Assembly (NCBI GenBank): GCA_024699045.1
Contig: JAILQK010000081.1
Location: forward strand, 1 to 48,903
Length of the DNA stretch: 48,903 nucleotides
From: Lachnospiraceae bacterium
GTDB lineage: Bacteria > Bacillota > Clostridia > Lachnospirales > Lachnospiraceae
Reading direction: 5' to 3'
The notes under the pieces are model-generated. The model saw only the letters and a list, made by a program, of their open reading frames with translations, searched no databases and was not told the DNA's origin. A program made the position numbers and the translations under genes. Positions 8,466 through 17,606 of this stretch are shown here, one piece after another; within the stretch, counting starts at the first letter, position 1, and each line of letters begins with the position of its first letter.

Positions 8466-9458
8466 ATGGCTGACATTTCTATATCACCTGTACAAACGTC
8501 GATCAGTACCCCGAATTCTGCATTAAGAAATACAAATACAGATGCTCGTTCCGCGGGCGCAAAGGCAGCTGAGAAGCTCAAAGAGACATCGGATGCGCAA
8601 AAAGAGAGAGGCGCGGAGGTTAGACGGGAGCAGCTTGAGGATGTAATAGCCGTCTCAAAGGACGGAGATACCGTACAGGCTACCGATACAAGCAAAGAGA
8701 GACTTGCGGAGGATGCTTTCGGTCATATGGAGATCCGTCAGGATCAGCAGGCACAGCAGGATCAGCAGACCCAACAGGCTCAGGAGCTTCAGGCAGACCG
8801 GCAGGATATGCAGAGTATCCGTGACGGACAGGCGCAAACCGTTACCGGAGAAGTGACCGAGGAGGCGATCGAGGCGAGAACTCTTGCGGCAATAGAGGGA
8901 ACCGAGAGCCAGCAGGCCATGGAGGAGCGGACAAAGGAAACTCTTGAAAACGGTACAAAGACTGAGGAAGCCATAAGCGAGAGCACTCAGAGACAGCTGA
9001 ACGGCACAAGCCGGACCGAGCAGGCGATAGAGATCGGCAATCAGAGAGCTGATGAGGAAGAGGCCGAAGAAGAGTACAATAATAAGATAGAGACATATAA
9101 CGGGGTCTCCGATATGAGGCTTGAGCAGATGTATATCCAGGGCGAGATCTCAAAAACGGATTACGATAAGGAGATGGAGGCCAGAGAAGAGCGCAGGGAA
9201 GCCGAGAATGCCGATGATTCAAGGTTCAGCAACCAGATGACAGGGGCGGCGGTACTCGAAGAGCGCGGAGAGAGAGATCTTGAGCAGATCGAAACGGCAT
9301 TTTCTCCCGAAGCTAACGATACGATCGCAGGAGAGGACCGGATGGAGATCCTTGCGGCGCTTGATGCAAATACGCTTAATACACAGGCTGATGCCAATGT
9401 CGTTACCGATGCCACTGCCAGTGGTGAAGAAGCGGTAAGAAGAGTAGTTTTTTCGTAA
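8466..9458 (+). CDS. Q/E-rich, repeat-containing coiled protein of unknown function
   Basis: 330 residues, with the start at ATG 8466 chosen for the adjacent AAGGAGAGAG; an in-frame ATG at 8427 has no such site. There is no signal peptide or membrane helix. The N-terminal 30 residues are Ser/Thr/Asn-rich, then come charged helices, a glutamine run (about 90-120, QDQQAQQDQQTQQAQELQ) and three imperfect repeats of 17-18 residues of the form (E/Q)(E/Q)A(I/M)-E-x-T-(7 to 9 residues)-T between about 140 and 200. The composition suggests an elongated or disordered helical protein. It has its own promoter and terminator-like hairpin and is therefore a single-gene unit. I do not recognise a family. 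Confidence 0.75.
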   Translation: MADISISPVQTSISTPNSALRNTNTDARSAGAKAAEKLKETSDAQKERGAEVRREQLEDVIAVSKDGDTVQATDTSKERLAEDAFGHMEIRQDQQAQQDQQTQQAQELQADRQDMQSIRDGQAQTVTGEVTEEAIEARTLAAIEGTESQQAMEERTKETLENGTKTEEAISESTQRQLNGTSRTEQAIEIGNQRADEEEAEEEYNNKIETYNGVSDMRLEQMYIQGEISKTDYDKEMEAREERREAENADDSRFSNQMTGAAVLEERGERDLEQIETAFSPEANDTIAGEDRMEILAALDANTLNTQADANVVTDATASGEEAVRRVVFS

Positions 9459-9492
9459 GATAATCTATAAACAGTTATTATTATGACTCAAT

Positions 9493-9518
9493 GGGCGACA
9501 CATTTTGTGCCGCCCTTT
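9493..9518 (+). terminator. Terminator-like hairpin after the Q/E-rich gene
   Basis: GGGCGACACA (9493-9502) pairs with TGTGCCGCCC (9506-9515) with one A-C mismatch and a TTT loop, followed by only a short T run (TTTAAT). The weak U tract makes efficiency uncertain. Confidence 0.55.
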
Positions 9519-9586
9519 AATACAAATGGTTTATCAGCATGACTGCGTTACGGGGGTTCCGGGTTTGAACGAAAAGGAGGTCTGCT

Positions 9587-12130
9587 ATGAGTGAAGTTAT
9601 AAGACCGACCGGGAAGGAATTGAAAAAATATATCGTCGATAATCTTGACAGGGCTATCGAAGAAGGTTGGATAACGGCTTTTTATCAGCCCGTTGTAAGA
9701 ACCCTCACAAACGAGATCTGTGGTCTGGAAGCCCTTGCAAGATGGATAGACCCCGTGTACGGTATATTTCCGCCCTATGATTTTATAGGCGCACTTGAGG
9801 AAGCAAAGCTCATACACAAGCTCGATAGTCATATAATCCACATCATATGTGCGGATTATGCGGATTCACAGACCAGGGATATTTCTCCCGTGACTGTTTC
9901 GTTCAATCTGTCACGTTTGGATTTCAAGCTCATGGATGTCCATGAGATCATAGAAACGGAGATGAAAGCGTACAATGTTCCGAGAGAATCATTGCGCGTC
10001 GAGATCACCGAGAGCATGATGGATAATAATGAGGAATACATGCACGATGTCATTGACCGTTTCTGGGACAGGGGCCTTCGGGTATGGATGGATGATTTCG
10101 GGAGCGGTTATTCTTCTCTTAATGTCCTTAAGGATTATCGTTTCGATACTCTTAAGATCGACATGGTCTTTTTAAGGGATTTTAATGCCAAATCCATGGA
10201 GATCGTCAAATCCATAGTCGATATGTCAAAACGGATAGGAGTGCATACTCTTGCCGAGGGGGTGGAGACCCTGGAGCAGCTTGACTTTCTCAGGAGTATC
10301 GGCTGTGAGAAGGCTCAGGGATATTATATCGGAAAGCCTATGTCTTATGATGACGGACTCGTTTATCTTAAGTCAAAAGGTTATCAGATGGAGGCTCCGG
10401 AGAAGCGCAGGTACTACCATGATATCGGTAAGGTAAACATCCTGAGCGCAATGCCCATGCTGTCGGTCGATAAGGGAGGGGACAACAAGACGTATTCAGA
10501 GGAGCAGATCCCGCTCGCTTTTGTCGAGTACTCCGGCGATAAACTGAGATACCTTTTTGCGAATCACAGCTATATTGAGACCATCAACAGACTTGGATCG
10601 GATTCACTTGAGGCTATCGAGGATGAGTTTAATAAAGGTGAATCTCCTTTAAGGGATAAATTCCTTTCCATGCTTATAAGGGCCAAGGAGACCAATGAGG
10701 TAGTCGGGGTCGATTTTATCAGGGAAAGCCGATACTGCTACGCGCAGGTCAGGGCTGTAGCGGGGTATCCGGGGGGCAACGCCTATCTTTGTCTTCTTAC
10801 CGACGTATCGGATGAAACGCTCGTATCAAGAGGGATAACCCTTGACAGACATATGAGGAGTCTTTGCTCGATCTATGAAATGATCACGCTTGTGGATCTG
10901 AATACCGGTTATTCCAAGACGATCTTCAGCACCTTTACGACAAAGCATGATTACAATCTGCGTCCCGCGGCAGAGGAGCTTAAAGATTATTCCGAGAATC
11001 AGATTTATCCCGACGATGCGGAAAGATTTGTGAGATTTACGGATCTCACTACTATAGAACAGAGGATACAGGATAGTCCTACGAGGCATATTTCGGCGCC
11101 TTTCAGGACTTTGACCGGCGACGGTAAATATATCTGGGCTTTATATTCCTATCTTTTTGACGGGGAAAAGAGCGACAGAAAGATCTTTTGCTGTTTCCGA
11201 AGGCTGGCGCCCGAAGCGGTTGCCCGTATCAGCGTTGAGGCGGCAGAGACAGGACTGTCTGATGAGATCAAGGCCGAGGAGATCGGGCTCACTCCGGACA
11301 TCCTTTGGAAAAATTTCTGCAACAACTCAAATGTGGGATTTTTCTGGAAGGACAACAAGCGCAGGTTTGTGGGTGTGAACAGAAAGTTCATGGAATACTA
11401 TGACCTGACTTCAGAGGAGCAGATCATCGGCAAAACCGATGAAGACATGGGTTGGCATGTCGATCCCGAGCCTTTCAAGAATGATGAGGAAAGTGTATTA
11501 CGGGGTGAGGGGCAGACGTATATGGTGCCCGGGACCTGTATATGCAAGGGAGAGATAAGAAATATCCTTGCAAGTAAGATGCCTTTGTATGTTGACGGCA
11601 AGATTGCGGGACTCGTAGGTTTCTTCCTGGATGTCACGGATCAGAAGAGCAGGGATACGGATATTAAATACCTTATGCAGACCGATGAGATGACGGGGAC
11701 CATGAATTTCCTCGGCATGATGGAAGCGCTTTTAAGATATCAGGATGCGTATGCCATGTATCAGTCTGATTTTGCAATGATATTTATCAATATTTCCCAT
11801 TTCAAGCTGTTTGCGGAAAACTACGGTCACGAATGGTGCCGGCATCTCCTAAAGAACGTTGCGGCAAAGCTGCAAAAGATCATCGGAGTCGAGGGCATAG
11901 CGGGCAGATTATTCACCGATAATTTCATGGTCGTGCGTCAGTTTGAAAAGAGCTCGGAGATAACCGGACTGATCGATGAGATCCAAAGGGAGATCGAGGG
12001 CACGCAGTTTATTGAAGGGGTTTCATGTTCTGTTTGTATCTATACCGGCTGTTCATTCTTTTCGGAAACAAGGGATCTGCAGGTTATGTATGAGGAGACC
12101 GTCAAACGCCTTAGAGAAAATAACCGATAG
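9587..12130 (+). CDS. EAL cyclic-di-GMP phosphodiesterase with PAS and degenerate GGDEF domains
   Basis: 847 residues. An EAL domain lies at the N terminus (about 15-265) with the catalytic set intact: GLEALARW, NLSRLDF, EITES, DDFGSGYSSL, LKID, AEGVETLEQ and QGYYIGKP. A middle region (about 290-550) has PAS-like pieces, a clearer PAS domain follows (about 565-685, FFWKDNKRRFVGVN to GLVGFFLDVTDQK), and a GGDEF-fold domain ends the protein (690-845). Its signature is RLFTDNF near residue 777 instead of GGDEF, so cyclase activity is not expected and a binding role is possible. No membrane segment is seen. AAAGGAGG precedes the ATG. The Dlt-like operon starts 20 bases downstream, so c-di-GMP turnover and polymer modification may be co-transcribed. 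Confidence 0.88.
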   Translation: MSEVIRPTGKELKKYIVDNLDRAIEEGWITAFYQPVVRTLTNEICGLEALARWIDPVYGIFPPYDFIGALEEAKLIHKLDSHIIHIICADYADSQTRDISPVTVSFNLSRLDFKLMDVHEIIETEMKAYNVPRESLRVEITESMMDNNEEYMHDVIDRFWDRGLRVWMDDFGSGYSSLNVLKDYRFDTLKIDMVFLRDFNAKSMEIVKSIVDMSKRIGVHTLAEGVETLEQLDFLRSIGCEKAQGYYIGKPMSYDDGLVYLKSKGYQMEAPEKRRYYHDIGKVNILSAMPMLSVDKGGDNKTYSEEQIPLAFVEYSGDKLRYLFANHSYIETINRLGSDSLEAIEDEFNKGESPLRDKFLSMLIRAKETNEVVGVDFIRESRYCYAQVRAVAGYPGGNAYLCLLTDVSDETLVSRGITLDRHMRSLCSIYEMITLVDLNTGYSKTIFSTFTTKHDYNLRPAAEELKDYSENQIYPDDAERFVRFTDLTTIEQRIQDSPTRHISAPFRTLTGDGKYIWALYSYLFDGEKSDRKIFCCFRRLAPEAVARISVEAAETGLSDEIKAEEIGLTPDILWKNFCNNSNVGFFWKDNKRRFVGVNRKFMEYYDLTSEEQIIGKTDEDMGWHVDPEPFKNDEESVLRGEGQTYMVPGTCICKGEIRNILASKMPLYVDGKIAGLVGFFLDVTDQKSRDTDIKYLMQTDEMTGTMNFLGMMEALLRYQDAYAMYQSDFAMIFINISHFKLFAENYGHEWCRHLLKNVAAKLQKIIGVEGIAGRLFTDNFMVVRQFEKSSEITGLIDEIQREIEGTQFIEGVSCSVCIYTGCSFFSETRDLQVMYEETVKRLRENNR

Positions 12131-12150
12131 CAGGAGAAAACAGTTCATTT

Positions 12151-13086
12151 ATGAGATCCCGACGTGTAGTGTGGTTTTTTATCATATTCATATTGCTTCT
12201 TTTTATTACTTCCGGTCTGGTAAGCCCATATGGGGGAGAAGTATATGATATCAAAAGCACAAACCAGAGGATCGAGGATATAAGGGTTGAAAAGGACAAT
12301 ACAATAGATGTCCTTTTTGCCGGAAACAGTCTTGTCTTCAGAGATCTTTCGCCCCTTCAGATGTGGGGACTTGAAGGCATCACTTCCTATGACCTCAGTG
12401 ACGGAGCCATGAGGCTTTGCGATCAGTATACCCTTATCCAGAATGCCTGCATTACCCAAAAGCCCGAGCTTATCGTGCTTGAGACCTGTGTTTTCTTTAC
12501 GGACGCTTCTCCGTATAAAGATGATTTTGCCCTTCCGACCAATCTTATCGAGAAGATATTTCCGATCTTTCATTATCATACTTTTTATAAGGGACTTAGC
12601 GTGTCGGATCCGGATATCGATGCCAGAAGGCTTTTGAAGGGCTTCGATCCTTCCTTTGATACCAAACCGTATACCGGGGATCCCGACTATATGGCAGACC
12701 GGGGAGAGGTCACCGATATTCCCGAGCTTAACCGCAGATATCTGGAAGATATCATGGCGTTTTGCAAAGAAAACGATATAAAGGTCATGCTCATCGCTCT
12801 GCCGAGTCCGGTGAACTACGATATGTCAAAGCATAATTCGATAGCGGGATGGGCAAAGGAAAGAGATATAGAATTTGTGGATCTCAATCTTCTTACCGAT
12901 GAGCTGGGCATTGACTGGAATACCGATACAAAGGATGAGGGGGATCATTTGAACTTTGAAGGCTCAAAAAAGGTTTCGTCATATATTGCGGAGCATATCA
13001 CAAAAGGATACGGCCTTTCGGATCACAGGGGCGACCCGGAGTATGCGCAGTGGGAAGAGTCTTATGAAGAGGCGGGATTGTACTGA
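12151..13086 (+). CDS. Membrane-anchored SGNH-type protein, DltD-like partner of the MBOAT
   Basis: 311 residues. An N-terminal membrane helix (about 7-25) is followed by an extracytoplasmic domain with FAGNSLVF (the block I serine nucleophile, GNS) and near the end DEGDHLNFEGSKKV, matching the catalytic Asp-x-x-His of SGNH hydrolases. DltD and AlgJ/AlgX proteins use this fold to pass acyl groups to polymers outside the cell. Its stop overlaps the MBOAT start (TGATG), which strongly suggests joint function. The ribosome binding site is AGGAG about 14 bases before the ATG. Identity with DltD itself is not claimed; only the fold type and position agree. Confidence 0.75.
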   Translation: MRSRRVVWFFIIFILLLFITSGLVSPYGGEVYDIKSTNQRIEDIRVEKDNTIDVLFAGNSLVFRDLSPLQMWGLEGITSYDLSDGAMRLCDQYTLIQNACITQKPELIVLETCVFFTDASPYKDDFALPTNLIEKIFPIFHYHTFYKGLSVSDPDIDARRLLKGFDPSFDTKPYTGDPDYMADRGEVTDIPELNRRYLEDIMAFCKENDIKVMLIALPSPVNYDMSKHNSIAGWAKERDIEFVDLNLLTDELGIDWNTDTKDEGDHLNFEGSKKVSSYIAEHITKGYGLSDHRGDPEYAQWEESYEEAGLY

Positions 13087-14678
13087 TGGATCTTAAATAT
13101 TTCACTGAATGCATACTGGAATGGTGGGGGCAGCTTTCATATACCGTATGGATGTATTTTGCCCTGCTTCTGCCGTTGACGGCCCTTATCTATCAGGCTG
13201 CGGGGAAGAAGAACAGAAGATATGTCCTGCTTGCTGCAAGCTGGTTTTTCTTTTTCAGCTTAAGCGGGATACTCCTTATCGCCAATATCTTAACCTCAGC
13301 TTTTGTCTGGGTGGTGGGCAATAAACTGGAGTCCGTTAATGCCGACAAGAGTATCAAGCGCAAGGCGAGAAAGAAGAAAAAGAAGCAGATCCTTGTCATA
13401 TCGGTGGTCCTTCTTCTTCTCGTCCTGGTGATCTTTAAGTATCTGGATTTCCTTGGACTGAATATCGTACGGATCACGCAGATCGCAGGCATTCCCTTCG
13501 ACTGGAAGGTACTGGGACTGGCGGTTCCGGTGGGGATCTCTTATTATACGCTCGAAGCGATCGCATATCTTTCCGACGTATACTGGGAAAAGACGGAGGC
13601 AGAGAAGAGTTTTCTGAACGTGGCGCTTTTCATGTCGTTCTTTCCCAAGCTGATAGAGGGACCTATCACACGGTACGGCGGAGTGCCTGAGCTTTTTGCG
13701 GGCGATGGGCTTGTCCTTGATAATGTCGCCTATGGGTATCAGAGGATCCTCTGGGGGCTTTTCAAAAAGCTGGTGATTGCCGATCAGCTGGCTCCGGCGG
13801 TAAATTCGCTGTATGACGGAGATTATATGGATGGCGGAGTCGCGCTTTTTGCGGCGCTGGCATTTACCATACAGGAATATATGGATTTCTCCGGAGCGAT
13901 AGATATCGTCATAGGGAGCGCGAGGATATTCAATGTTAAGCTTGCCGAGAATTTCAGACAGCCTTTCTTTGCAAAGAACGCTTCCGATTTCTGGCGCAGA
14001 TGGCATATAACGCTGGGAGCTTTTTTCAGGGATTATATTTTCTACCCGATCTCACTTTCAAAGAATACGGCAAAGCTTTCGGGAAAGGTGAAGAAGGTCT
14101 GCGGGGCATCGGTCGGACGATTCGTGACTCCGGCGATATCGCTGTTTTTTGTCTGGCTTTCAAACGGTCTGTGGCATGGTCCAAGGTGGACCTATGTGTT
14201 TTACGGGATGTATTATTTTGTCCTGATACTTATCGAGAACATCGTCGAGGAGCCGTTCCTCAAGCTTCTGGAACGCCTGAAGCTTAAGGAGACATCGGCT
14301 CCCGTCAGGGTGTTCCGGTATGTGAAGCTGCTGTTCATTGTCATGATCGGAGAGATGATATTCAGGGCGGAGTCTCTCAGCAAGGGATTTGACATGTTAA
14401 AATGCATCTTCACCGATCTCAGATTCGATGTGATGGCAGAGAACCTGGAGAATATCGGCATAGACCGGTATGGTTATATCCCTATCATCGGCGGACTCAT
14501 CGTTGTGATGATCGTTGAGACCTTAAAGGAGATCGGAGTCCCTTTAAGAGCAAAGCTTCAGGCCCTCCCGGTCCCGGTAAGATTCGGGTTCTGGTATGTA
14601 TGTATTTTTGTTGTTATAATATTCGGTGCGTATGGCACAGGTTATGATGTGGAGGATCTGATCTACGCGCAGTTTTAA
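13086..14678 (+). CDS. MBOAT-family membrane acyltransferase (DltB/AlgI-like)
   Basis: 530 residues with about ten or more membrane helices and a Lys/Arg-rich loop near residues 88-101. MBOAT motifs are clear: EGPITRYGGVPEL, then NFRQPFFAKNASDFWRRWH (His307) and SNGLWHGPRW (His364, the usual catalytic histidine). These enzymes move an acyl or aminoacyl group from a cytoplasmic donor across the membrane to an outside acceptor. Here the donor is probably the carrier protein encoded at 16223-16462, as in DltB-DltC. The gene overlaps the preceding SGNH gene by one base. A second, separate MBOAT is at 38139-39569. Confidence 0.9.
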   Translation: MDLKYFTECILEWWGQLSYTVWMYFALLLPLTALIYQAAGKKNRRYVLLAASWFFFFSLSGILLIANILTSAFVWVVGNKLESVNADKSIKRKARKKKKKQILVISVVLLLLVLVIFKYLDFLGLNIVRITQIAGIPFDWKVLGLAVPVGISYYTLEAIAYLSDVYWEKTEAEKSFLNVALFMSFFPKLIEGPITRYGGVPELFAGDGLVLDNVAYGYQRILWGLFKKLVIADQLAPAVNSLYDGDYMDGGVALFAALAFTIQEYMDFSGAIDIVIGSARIFNVKLAENFRQPFFAKNASDFWRRWHITLGAFFRDYIFYPISLSKNTAKLSGKVKKVCGASVGRFVTPAISLFFVWLSNGLWHGPRWTYVFYGMYYFVLILIENIVEEPFLKLLERLKLKETSAPVRVFRYVKLLFIVMIGEMIFRAESLSKGFDMLKCIFTDLRFDVMAENLENIGIDRYGYIPIIGGLIVVMIVETLKEIGVPLRAKLQALPVPVRFGFWYVCIFVVIIFGAYGTGYDVEDLIYAQF

Positions 14679-14699
14679 GGATTACGGTAAAAGGATCTG

Positions 14700-16205
14700 A
14701 TGGAAAAAAACGTACTGGCATGGCTTGAAAAGTCGGCAGAAAAAAATCCGGACCGGACGGTTTATGAGGATATAAGTGAAAGCATCACCTTCGGGGAGCT
14801 TCTGGATGAGGCGAAAAGGATAGGCTCCGCGATCTGTGAGGCGGGGCTTTCCGGGAAACCCATAGCGGTGATGATGGGAAGGAGCATTCATACGATCGCG
14901 GCATATCTGGGGATAGTTTATTCCGGTCATGCCTATGCTCCCATCGACAGCACTCAGCCGGTTTCAAGGATCGAGAAGATCCTCGGACTTTTGGAACCCG
15001 AGGCTGTGATCCGGGACAAAGGGACCGAGGGAAAGCCTGTGGAAGGGCTTCTTGGGAATGTGAAGAGCTTCGGTTTCGAAGAGATAAGAAGTCATGAAGT
15101 GGATAATGAGAGGCTTAAGGCGGCAGGAGCCTCACTCACGGAAACGTCGCCCCTTTATATCATTTTCACTTCGGGTTCGAGCGGAAGGCCCAAAGGAGTC
15201 ATCACTTCTCATCATTCACTTATGAACTATATCGAGGCTTATGCCGGAGTGATGAAGATCACGGAGGAGGACAGGCTTTGTTCCCAGTCTCCTCTTGATT
15301 ATATCGCGGCGATAAGGGATATTTATCTGCCGTTGCTCAGGGGGGCTTACAGCTTTATCTGTCCCAAGGAATATTTCATGCAGCCTGATCTCCTTAACGG
15401 TCTTTTGAATGATAAGCGGATAACCTGCGTAGGCTGGAGCACCTCGGCTTTATGTGTGCTGTCAAAGCTTCGGATGTTTAAGAGCGGCAGACCGGAGTTT
15501 CTGAGAAAGGTCTGCTTTTCGGGATCGGTAATGCCGGCAAAGGTTTTAAGGGAGTGGCAGACCGAGCTTCCCGGGACCGAATTTATTAATCAGTACGGAC
15601 CGACTGAGGTCACGGCTTCATGCACCTACCACCGGATCGATCATGTAGTCGGTGAGGGAGAGATCATACCGGTAGGGGTACCTTACGAGAATTATAAAGT
15701 GTTCCTTTTATCGGACAATGATGAGGCAGTGGAACAGGGAGGATACGGTGAGATCTGCGTGGCGGGATGTTCGCTTGCGCTGGGGTATTATAATGATGTG
15801 GAGCGGACAGGTTCCTCATTTGTACAGAATCCCTTAAACGGATCATATATGGAAACGATCTACAGGACCGGCGATATCGGGAGGTTCAGGGAGGATGGCT
15901 GCCTGGAATTCCACGGACGGCGTGACAGGCAGATCAAGCATATGGGACACAGGGTCGAGCTTGATGAGATAGAAGCCGCGGCGCTCGCATCGGCCGATAC
16001 GGCGGAAGCGGCAGCCGTCTATGACAAAGAAAAAGAGACGATATGGCTGTTTTATTCGGGAAATGCCGGGGTAAAGGAACTTATTGTCGGTATGAGGGGC
16101 TTTCTTCCCGGATTTATGGTCCCGAGAAAAGTTATTAAAATGGAAACGCTTCCCAGGCTTGCAAACGGCAAGACCGATCTTGAAAAGCTTAAGGAATCAT
16201 TTTAA
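14700..16205 (+). CDS. Amino-acid adenylating ligase (DltA-like, carrier-charging)
   Basis: 501 residues of the acyl-adenylate superfamily with the core motifs in order: YIIFTSGSSGRPKGV (phosphate loop), NQYGPTEVTAS, YRTGDIGRF, GRRDRQIKHMGHRVELDEIE and the C-terminal lysine region NGKTDLEKL. Length equals DltA. The A4 region reads SPLDYIAAIRDIY, keeping an Asp where amino-acid-activating enzymes hold the alpha-amino group. FSGSVMP replaces the FCGExLP seen in DltA, so the amino acid may not be D-alanine. It lies between the MBOAT and carrier genes, so charging that carrier is the expected role. Substrate is not readable from sequence alone. Confidence 0.87.
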   Translation: MEKNVLAWLEKSAEKNPDRTVYEDISESITFGELLDEAKRIGSAICEAGLSGKPIAVMMGRSIHTIAAYLGIVYSGHAYAPIDSTQPVSRIEKILGLLEPEAVIRDKGTEGKPVEGLLGNVKSFGFEEIRSHEVDNERLKAAGASLTETSPLYIIFTSGSSGRPKGVITSHHSLMNYIEAYAGVMKITEEDRLCSQSPLDYIAAIRDIYLPLLRGAYSFICPKEYFMQPDLLNGLLNDKRITCVGWSTSALCVLSKLRMFKSGRPEFLRKVCFSGSVMPAKVLREWQTELPGTEFINQYGPTEVTASCTYHRIDHVVGEGEIIPVGVPYENYKVFLLSDNDEAVEQGGYGEICVAGCSLALGYYNDVERTGSSFVQNPLNGSYMETIYRTGDIGRFREDGCLEFHGRRDRQIKHMGHRVELDEIEAAALASADTAEAAAVYDKEKETIWLFYSGNAGVKELIVGMRGFLPGFMVPRKVIKMETLPRLANGKTDLEKLKESF

Positions 16206-16222
16206 TTAAAAGGAGATACATT

Positions 16223-16462
16223 ATGAAAGAGAAGATACTGGAGATCCTTACTGATCTCAGACCGGATGTGGATTTTGAGAATGAGAAAGCGCTGATCACC
16301 GATAACGTGATCGAATCATTCGATATAATCGAGCTTATCTCGAGGCTCGGAAATGAGTTTGACGTCGAGATAAGTCCCAAGGAGCTCACCGCGGTGAATT
16401 TTGATTCGCTGGATGCGATCACGGCGCTCATCGCGCGGCTTGTCGAAGAAGAGGAAGACTGA
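16223..16462 (+). CDS. Acyl/aminoacyl carrier protein (DltC-like)
   Basis: 79 residues, acidic and helical. The phosphopantetheine attachment serine is in NVIESFDIIELI (Ser32), which resembles DltC/ACP sites. A good AAGGAG precedes the ATG. It sits directly after the adenylating ligase and immediately before a PLP decarboxylase, so it could carry the amino acid while it is loaded, decarboxylated and handed to the MBOAT. Confidence 0.88.
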   Translation: MKEKILEILTDLRPDVDFENEKALITDNVIESFDIIELISRLGNEFDVEISPKELTAVNFDSLDAITALIARLVEEEED

Positions 16463-16469
16463 CAGCATC

Positions 16470-17606
16470 ATGACACCTTCCTATGTCTTTGATCTGGATA
16501 TCTTCAATAAAAGGATTGACGATATAAGGGGAGCGATCCCCGGGATCCCGCTTGTTTATTCCATCAAGGCCAATCCGTTCCTGCTGCCGTACCTGCCGGA
16601 TACCATAGCTCATATAGAGGTGTGCAGTCCCGGTGAGTTTTCCATATGCAGGGAGCTTCAGGTGTCGCCCGGGAAGATGATCTATTCCGGAGTGATGAAG
16701 GAGGAGACGGATATTGCAGAGGCCCTGACCTATGGGGCGGATCTTATTACCGCAGAAAGCATCAGACATTTTGAGCTGATCCGCGATGCTGCTGCAAAGC
16801 TTAAGAAGAAGGTCAGCATACTGCTGCGTCTTTCGAGCGGCAACCAGTTTGGCATGAGCGTCGGGGATATCAGGACTGTCCTTACGATGGCTGAAGGCCT
16901 TGAGGATCTTCATATTGCAGGACTTCATTATTATTCGGGGACCGCGAAGAAGAAGAAACAGGTGGAAGCGGATATCGGTCATCTGGCGAAGGTACTCCAC
17001 GAGCTTAAGGCCGAATGCGGATTTACATGTGAACTGCTCGAGTACGGACCGGGACTGTCGGCGGAGTACTTTGCCGGGACCGCGGATGAATGCGAAACGA
17101 AGGATATGGAGCTTCTGGCGGAAACGGCGCCGCTCATAAATGAACTGTCCGAAAGGATAAATCTCAGCATCGAGCTCGGAAGGTTCATCGCCGCGCCCTG
17201 CGGAACATACGAGACTGCGGTGAAGGATCTCAAGACCGTGGGAGATGTGGACTATATGATAGTCGACGGGGGAACGCATCAGGTCAAATATTTCGGCCCG
17301 AATGCGGCAATGAAGATACCTCCGATAGAGCAGGATCATGAGGGCAGTAAGAAGGAATATATGATCTGCGGGAGTCTTTGTACCACTGCGGATGTGCTTG
17401 TAAGGAACGTAAGTCTTTCTGAGGTTTCCGTGGGGGATGTGCTCAGGTTTAAGAGGACAGGAGCTTATTCGGTAACGGAGGGGCCGGTGCTTTTCCTTTC
17501 ACGAAGGCTGCCCGAGATATACGTGAGCTCACAGGCTGAGGGCCGGGTTCTGATAAGAAAAGGGATCGAGGCATACAGTATCAATAAAGGACAGAGTCTT
17601 GAATAG
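16470..17606 (+). CDS. Fold-III PLP decarboxylase (LysA/BtrK-like), possibly acting on carrier-bound amino acid
   Basis: 378 residues, start at ATG 16470, 8 bases after the carrier stop; the frame is open further upstream but only inside the carrier gene. The PLP lysine is in YSIKANP (Lys33). Other family marks are HYYSGT, LEYGPGLS, SIELGRFIAAPCG and ICGSLCTTADVL, the last holding the cysteine and aspartate of the other subunit's active site in diaminopimelate/ornithine-type decarboxylases. In butirosin synthesis the related BtrK decarboxylates gamma-glutamyl-carrier protein. The position after a ligase and carrier makes that chemistry more plausible here than lysine synthesis. A free amino acid decarboxylase remains possible. 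Confidence 0.8.
   Translation: MTPSYVFDLDIFNKRIDDIRGAIPGIPLVYSIKANPFLLPYLPDTIAHIEVCSPGEFSICRELQVSPGKMIYSGVMKEETDIAEALTYGADLITAESIRHFELIRDAAAKLKKKVSILLRLSSGNQFGMSVGDIRTVLTMAEGLEDLHIAGLHYYSGTAKKKKQVEADIGHLAKVLHELKAECGFTCELLEYGPGLSAEYFAGTADECETKDMELLAETAPLINELSERINLSIELGRFIAAPCGTYETAVKDLKTVGDVDYMIVDGGTHQVKYFGPNAAMKIPPIEQDHEGSKKEYMICGSLCTTADVLVRNVSLSEVSVGDVLRFKRTGAYSVTEGPVLFLSRRLPEIYVSSQAEGRVLIRKGIEAYSINKGQSLE

Noticed and set aside
16428-17339. Reverse-strand open frame of 303 codons opposite the decarboxylase
   Set aside because: It is a shadow; the forward frame has all PLP decarboxylase motifs.
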